Positions 28,830-32,344 of a stretch of 32,344 bases of DNA are shown here, piece by piece. Position 1 is the first letter of the stretch. Every line of letters starts with the position of its first letter. The notes under the pieces are model-generated. The model had not been told where the DNA came from and did no database searches. It was given only the letters and a program-made list of their open reading frames with translations. The stretch covers positions 1 through 32,344 of the forward strand of contig CACALG010000007.1 in the NCBI GenBank assembly GCA_902533295.1, read 5' to 3'. Position numbers and translations under genes: made by a program. Source of the DNA: an uncultured marine group III euryarchaeote. GTDB lineage: Archaea > Thermoplasmatota > Poseidoniia > MGIII > CG-Epi1.

Positions 28830-29489
28830 GTGTTAAAACCAATTTATGACAGCTTTGGTTTCTGTAGCTGCCATCAGATTTGTGCAAGGTCATTCCTTAT
28901 TTCTGGTAATCAATTACCCTTCTGTGCTCGCTGTACAGGAATTCATCTAGGTTTTATTTTCGCATCTGTTTACAATTTATTTACAGGAAAATGGAAAAGT
29001 GGAGGGAGACCTGATCAATGGGCTCTGGCTATTCTTGTCTTAACTAGCCAAACAATGGTATTAGATGGTTTTACCTCATATGCTGGATTAAGAGACACTG
29101 ATAATTTGACTCGAGTGATAACTGGATTATCGATGGGGGCTGCTGTAGCCATATTATTACCTTGGCTTACAAAAGTTGTTGATAGGGCTGAAGTAAATGG
29201 TTCGTATTCCTGGAAAGAAGTTTCTCTTCTACTTTGTGTTTTCTACATATTCGGATTTGCTATCCCCTCATTCACAGATAGTCTTGTCATGTATCATTTA
29301 ATTTCGATTGCTAGTGTTGTGGGGCAGCTTCTTTTTGCTTTTCTATGTTTTAATTTACTATTCAAATTATTGATTAATAATATTGGTAGTACTGTTGTTC
29401 AAAATCCAAATCCTGTTTTCGTTGCATCTTTCCAATTTACACTTATGTTATTAATTTGGAATTTACGCGTTCTGTCTGGATATCTGTAA
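28830..29489 (+). CDS. DUF2085 membrane protein
   Basis: About 219 residues with five to six spans. The N-terminal signature FGFCSCHQICARSFLISGNQLPFCARCTGIHLGF has two Cys pairs and a CHQ motif, the hallmark of DUF2085, a predicted membrane protein family of unknown function whose cysteines may bind metal. GTG 28830 is the only sensible start; it follows SHOCT gene 3 by 12 nt. The downstream gene starts eight bases after the stop. Confidence 0.88.
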   Translation: MLKPIYDSFGFCSCHQICARSFLISGNQLPFCARCTGIHLGFIFASVYNLFTGKWKSGGRPDQWALAILVLTSQTMVLDGFTSYAGLRDTDNLTRVITGLSMGAAVAILLPWLTKVVDRAEVNGSYSWKEVSLLLCVFYIFGFAIPSFTDSLVMYHLISIASVVGQLLFAFLCFNLLFKLLINNIGSTVVQNPNPVFVASFQFTLMLLIWNLRVLSGYL

Positions 29490-29497
29490 GGTGAATA

Positions 29498-30472
29498 ATG
29501 AGTGTGTTAAACATTTTATTCGTAGGAAGTGATGATGTTGCACGTTCTATCGCTAAGAAATCTGATTCGAGGGATGTCGATAATTACATTTACAAAGATT
29601 TAAAGAATGACGGTGATTTCTCAACTATTTCTATTTTGAGACCTAATAATTATCCAGAAAAACCTAAACCCTTCTTCACTGCATTAACTGTTTCTGATTT
29701 TGGAATTATTGAGGTTGGAAAGATTGATACATCATTTGGAGAAGCCATTGTTTCTATGGCTTGTGCAGGAATAAATGATGGTTTAATCATCATAAATCCT
29801 TTGGATGGTGAATGGGTAGATGACGCGCAAGTGAAAGCCTTGCTTCAACAAGCTGGCCTTTCAAACTGGGAATTTGTGGAGAATGACGGAGTCATTATCA
29901 GAGAGAAATTGATAGGGGTTCTAAACAAAATTGAGACTAATGATGATGATGGGTTTGTTGTGGCGGTTGATCAGGCCTTCACTGTGAAAGGTGTTGGACT
30001 AGTTGCAGTGGGGCATGTGCAATCTGGAAAAGTTAACAAACATGATGATGTCATTTTTGCCGGTTCTGAAGGGAATGCGATTGTGCGTTCATTGCAAGTT
30101 ATGGATTTAGATGTGGCTGTTGCCAATCTTGGTGATAGGGTTGGTTTAGCCCTAAGAACTACAGGAGGGTTCAGAGAAGATTTGCTTGGGAAGGGGTCGA
30201 TATTGGCAGATTCGGGAGAGCGGTTTGAAATTCAGAAGAATTCAAAATTTGAATTGCATAAGGCTACATTTCAGAAGAACGACCTCGCCATTGGCGATGT
30301 TTTACATTTCTGTAGTGATTTACAATTCGTCGTTGGACGGATTATTGAAATCAATGAGGGTATTAAGATGGAATGGGATTTTCCAATTGTCTTGAATAAA
30401 GCCTCACAGAGAAATCCCTTGATTATTCAATTAGAGGCTAAACCACGAATTATGGGTTTTGGAAGTTTCTAA
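29498..30472 (+). CDS. SelB/EF-Tu-like translation factor paralogue lacking a functional GTPase P-loop
   Basis: About 324 residues. Domain 2 (about 165-240) is the translation-factor beta-barrel: KLIGVLNKIE, DQAFTVKGVGLVAVGHVQSGKVNKHDDVIF and GDRVGLALR, as in SelB and EF-Tu. The N-terminal 150 residues occupy the place of the GTPase domain, but the P-loop is degenerate (FVGSDDVARSIAKKS, without the GxxxxGK[ST] lysine step) and no NKxD motif is seen. Archaeal SelB-like paralogues with these features are known; their role is unclear. Start ATG 29498 has a GGTG purine stretch seven bases before it, one of the few ribosome-site-like sequences here. Confidence 0.75.
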   Translation: MSVLNILFVGSDDVARSIAKKSDSRDVDNYIYKDLKNDGDFSTISILRPNNYPEKPKPFFTALTVSDFGIIEVGKIDTSFGEAIVSMACAGINDGLIIINPLDGEWVDDAQVKALLQQAGLSNWEFVENDGVIIREKLIGVLNKIETNDDDGFVVAVDQAFTVKGVGLVAVGHVQSGKVNKHDDVIFAGSEGNAIVRSLQVMDLDVAVANLGDRVGLALRTTGGFREDLLGKGSILADSGERFEIQKNSKFELHKATFQKNDLAIGDVLHFCSDLQFVVGRIIEINEGIKMEWDFPIVLNKASQRNPLIIQLEAKPRIMGFGSF

Positions 30473-30474
30473 AT

Positions 30475-30798
30475 TTAGTCTCCAGGCAATCTGTAATCGC
30501 CTAGGTTGACTTTTACCATTTCATCCATTTCTTCAACGGTTATCAATGGTGTAATATTTCCCTTGAATTTTCCAGAAGCTGCAATGTTTAGAGCCATTCC
30601 AGTTACTGTTGTATGGTCTGGAAAATCCATTATTGCAAGGAAATCAGTACTTCCATAGCACCAATAATACGCTTCTAATTTTCCACCTAACGATTCTACA
30701 ATCCTTTTTGTTTCGTCTCTTCTTGCTGTACCGCCTTCATTTAGAAGTCCTTTAACACCGTCTGATGTATAACTTCCAGAATACATGAATTTTGACAT
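30475..30798 (-). CDS. GYD-domain protein
   Basis: A 107-residue alpha-beta protein of the GYD family (dimeric, ABM-like fold, function unknown). The beginning YSGSYTSDGVKGLLNEGGTARRDETKRIVESLGG is typical, as is the middle AYYWCYGSTDFLAIMDFPDHTTVTGMAL. Its ATG (30798) faces the subtilase lipoprotein gene across a 52-nt divergent gap with a shared TATA palindrome. The stop is two bases from the SelB-like gene stop. Not recognisably related to a pathway. Confidence 0.9.
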   Translation of the reverse strand: MSKFMYSGSYTSDGVKGLLNEGGTARRDETKRIVESLGGKLEAYYWCYGSTDFLAIMDFPDHTTVTGMALNIAASGKFKGNITPLITVEEMDEMVKVNLGDYRLPGD

Positions 30799-30816
30799 GG
30801 GCGTGTAACTGTATAG

Positions 30817-30828
30817 TATATTTTAAAT
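30817..30828. promoter_or_regulatory. Bidirectional palindromic TATA-like box
   Basis: TATATTTTAAAT contains the palindrome TTTAAA at 30822-30827. Its centre (30824.5) is exactly midway between ATG 30798 on the minus strand and ATG 30851 on the plus strand, about 26 nt from each. It could drive both leaderless transcripts. Confidence 0.55.
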
Positions 30829-30850
30829 CTGTGCGCCTTTCATTATTTTG

Positions 30851-32080
30851 ATGAAAAGGAGTTATTATCGTCAAATACTAGCCCCAATCGTTATTTTTCT
30901 GATGATTTCTGGCTGTTTAGATAATAATATAGAATCTCCTTCTGAAAATATAACTAGTGAAGAAGGTATTGAGAAATCTTATTCTGTTGTTGCTCCTGTC
31001 GATACGGGGATAAATCCATACCATATGCATTTTCAAGTTAATGAGAGTCTTCCTCAGTCTTTTCTAGATGATTTTGGAGTGACTTTGGTTTGTGATTTAT
31101 CAGATACGGGGACGTGGGAAGAGCGTGTTGAAGCTGACAGAGAATCTTGTTGGGATAGAATAACCTATAATGATACTGTCTATTTCTCAGGTACAAGAAT
31201 TATTGGGGCCATGGGTGAAGAAGGATGGAGTGATACTCCTATTTTGGATGACCCTGATGACGGGCATGGGACTGCTGTAACTGGTGCTGTGATTGACGCA
31301 AATCCAGACGCCGTGATTTTCTTCCTTGAGGGTTTTGATGGTGTTAGGCGGGCTGCAGAACATCCGATGGTGGATATCATTACAACCAGTTTCGGGCCAA
31401 TTGGCTCAATTCCAGTTTCAGGTATAGAAGATGATACTGAATATGCTGTGAATGTGATGGGTAAGATACATACTGGAGCTTGTGATAATACTGCTTCCAC
31501 TTGCGTACAAGATGCGACTGGTGGGCCTCCTTGGTCTATTGGTATTGCTGGATTTCAAGAGGATGGGGATCGAGGAAAAGTTATGCATTGTTCAGGAACT
31601 GCTCCAGATATAGTTGCAGACTGGACGCAGTATTTGCCCGATCACGATTCTATCGATGGTTATCATGACACATCTGGAACGAGTTTTGCAACTCCTAGAA
31701 CTGCTGGTGTTCTTTCTCTTGTAATTCAAGAATTAAGAAATCAAACAAATGATTACGGTTCAGGTGCCCGTAATGGTAGTCTTATCTCAGGAGAATTATT
31801 TTCTATAACAAATTATGAAATCAGAAGAAGTATGGAAAAGGCATCATACTTCCCCGAAGTCACTGAATATAATCCTGGTGCAAACGAAGGGGCGTGTCAG
31901 ACAGGGGTGCCTGTTTCTCCCGTAGCGCCATACACACAAACTGGATGGGGAGTCGTTGATCCTACAATAACTCAGGCAATTATTGAGGATTTGAACGGCG
32001 TCTCGCCCTTATCTGACAAAGATTTTGATTGTGAAACGTATATGGATTCCATAATGGTTGCTAGAGAAGCGTATTGGTAA
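30851..32080 (+). CDS. Lipoprotein subtilisin-like protease (S8 family)
   Basis: Residues 1-21 are a lipoprotein-type signal with lipobox LMISGC, so the mature protein starts at the Cys and stays on the membrane outside. The subtilase triad is visible: Asp in VAPVDTGINPYH, His in DDGHGTAVTGAV and Ser in SGTSFATPRTAGVLSL. The usual oxyanion Asn block is unusual (WSIGIAGFQEDGDRG), so activity needs checking. Several Cys pairs occur in the body. An in-frame TTG (30848) precedes; ATG 30851 is preferred because it matches the TATA-like box. Second subtilase of the window, without a fused permease. Confidence 0.88.
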   Translation: MKRSYYRQILAPIVIFLMISGCLDNNIESPSENITSEEGIEKSYSVVAPVDTGINPYHMHFQVNESLPQSFLDDFGVTLVCDLSDTGTWEERVEADRESCWDRITYNDTVYFSGTRIIGAMGEEGWSDTPILDDPDDGHGTAVTGAVIDANPDAVIFFLEGFDGVRRAAEHPMVDIITTSFGPIGSIPVSGIEDDTEYAVNVMGKIHTGACDNTASTCVQDATGGPPWSIGIAGFQEDGDRGKVMHCSGTAPDIVADWTQYLPDHDSIDGYHDTSGTSFATPRTAGVLSLVIQELRNQTNDYGSGARNGSLISGELFSITNYEIRRSMEKASYFPEVTEYNPGANEGACQTGVPVSPVAPYTQTGWGVVDPTITQAIIEDLNGVSPLSDKDFDCETYMDSIMVAREAYW

Positions 32081-32116
32081 TTTTTGGAAAATGGTTAAGT
32101 GGTGTTGTCTTATCCT

Positions 32117-32320
32117 ATGGCTATGCCAGATTATCAAATAATCAGCGTCTCTGAGAAAAAAAACGCTGAAAAAGAAGGGCAAATGTTGGATGCTTTAGAA
32201 AAGTTAACTAGAGAAGAAGTCAAAACGGGTTGGAAACCGTCTGGAGGAGTTACTTGGTCACCTTATAACTTTGTGACTGAAACAATTCATGTTTCTCAAG
32301 TACTCTATAAACTAGAATAA
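32117..32320 (+). CDS. DUF1737-like small protein
   Basis: About 67 residues from ATG 32117 (or 65 from ATG 32123). The pattern YQIISVSEKKNAEKEGQMLD, then a GWKPSGGVTWSP turn and a final HVSQVLYKL strand resembles DUF1737-type short proteins, with their GWKP-GG turn. Function unknown. The gap after the subtilase stop is short, with a GGTTAAGT box about 25 nt before the ATG. Downstream sequence ends at the window edge. Confidence 0.6.
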   Translation: MAMPDYQIISVSEKKNAEKEGQMLDALEKLTREEVKTGWKPSGGVTWSPYNFVTETIHVSQVLYKLE

Positions 32321-32344
32321 GATTTCAACGATGAGGTTGTGGAG

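Overview
This window most likely comes from an uncultured, surface-type marine archaeon of the phylum Thermoplasmatota (Marine Group II, Poseidoniia, or the related Marine Group III). Archaeal markers seen directly are an archaeosine-type tRNA-guanine transglycosylase with a PUA tail, topoisomerase VI subunit A, 4-phosphopantoate--beta-alanine ligase, a DUF63 membrane protein, a SAMP/MoaD-like ubiquitin-fold protein ending in Gly-Gly, and TATA-like boxes about 26 nt before start codons with little sign of Shine-Dalgarno sequences. Low GC (mid-to-upper 30s per cent by eye), extreme compaction, secreted subtilases, many membrane proteins and a short RRM protein fit a streamlined marine heterotroph. 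Exact placement between MG-II and MG-III is inference.

Layout. 1-4.9 kb: a truncated SDR dehydrogenase, a thioredoxin-like membrane protein, a polyprenol/phytol-kinase-like membrane enzyme, tRNA-Ala(GGC), a YbaK-type deacylase, and a minus-strand overlapping trio (HMA-DUF4396 fusion, YczE/YitT-like membrane protein, AlkD DNA glycosylase). 4.9-10.3 kb: archaeosine TGT lacking its zinc cysteines, then a 1199-residue secreted subtilase fused to an AmpG-like MFS permease. 10.3-13.8 kb: RRM protein, DUF1295 membrane enzyme, metallo-beta-lactamase hydrolase, a zinc-ribbon membrane protein, a GIY-YIG family protein and tRNA-Ser(CGA). 13.8-17.6 kb: SAMP-like protein, a 1117-residue fusion (Lys-rich tail, pentapeptide-like repeats, small-multidrug-export-like membrane domain, NAD-sugar epimerase) and tRNA-Glu(CTC). 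17.6-24.6 kb: SHOCT protein, blue-copper protein, methylmalonyl-CoA epimerase, membrane proteins including DUF63 and DUF3147, pterin carbinolamine dehydratase, PlsC acyltransferase, Top6A, DUF4126. 24.6-32.3 kb: LysE and BASS transporters, a small membrane protein with phosphopantoate ligase, two more SHOCT proteins, DUF2085, a SelB/EF-Tu-like protein without a GTPase P-loop, a GYD protein, a lipoprotein subtilase and a small DUF1737-like protein.

The genes suggest protein and peptide scavenging (two subtilases, one physically joined to a permease), solute transport (MFS, LysE, BASS), propionyl/methylmalonyl-CoA metabolism, CoA synthesis, and tRNA and DNA maintenance. The most unusual structure is the pair of giant membrane-protein/enzyme fusions; a 63-nt segment that is 61/63 identical between the MFS loop and the BASS C-terminus; duplicated promoter elements at fixed distance from their start codons; and the TGT without zinc ligands. 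No CRISPR array, IS element or prophage was seen. No stretch longer than about 300 bases lacks a gene; the longest RNA-only interval (13606-13872) holds tRNA-Ser and a small inverted repeat.
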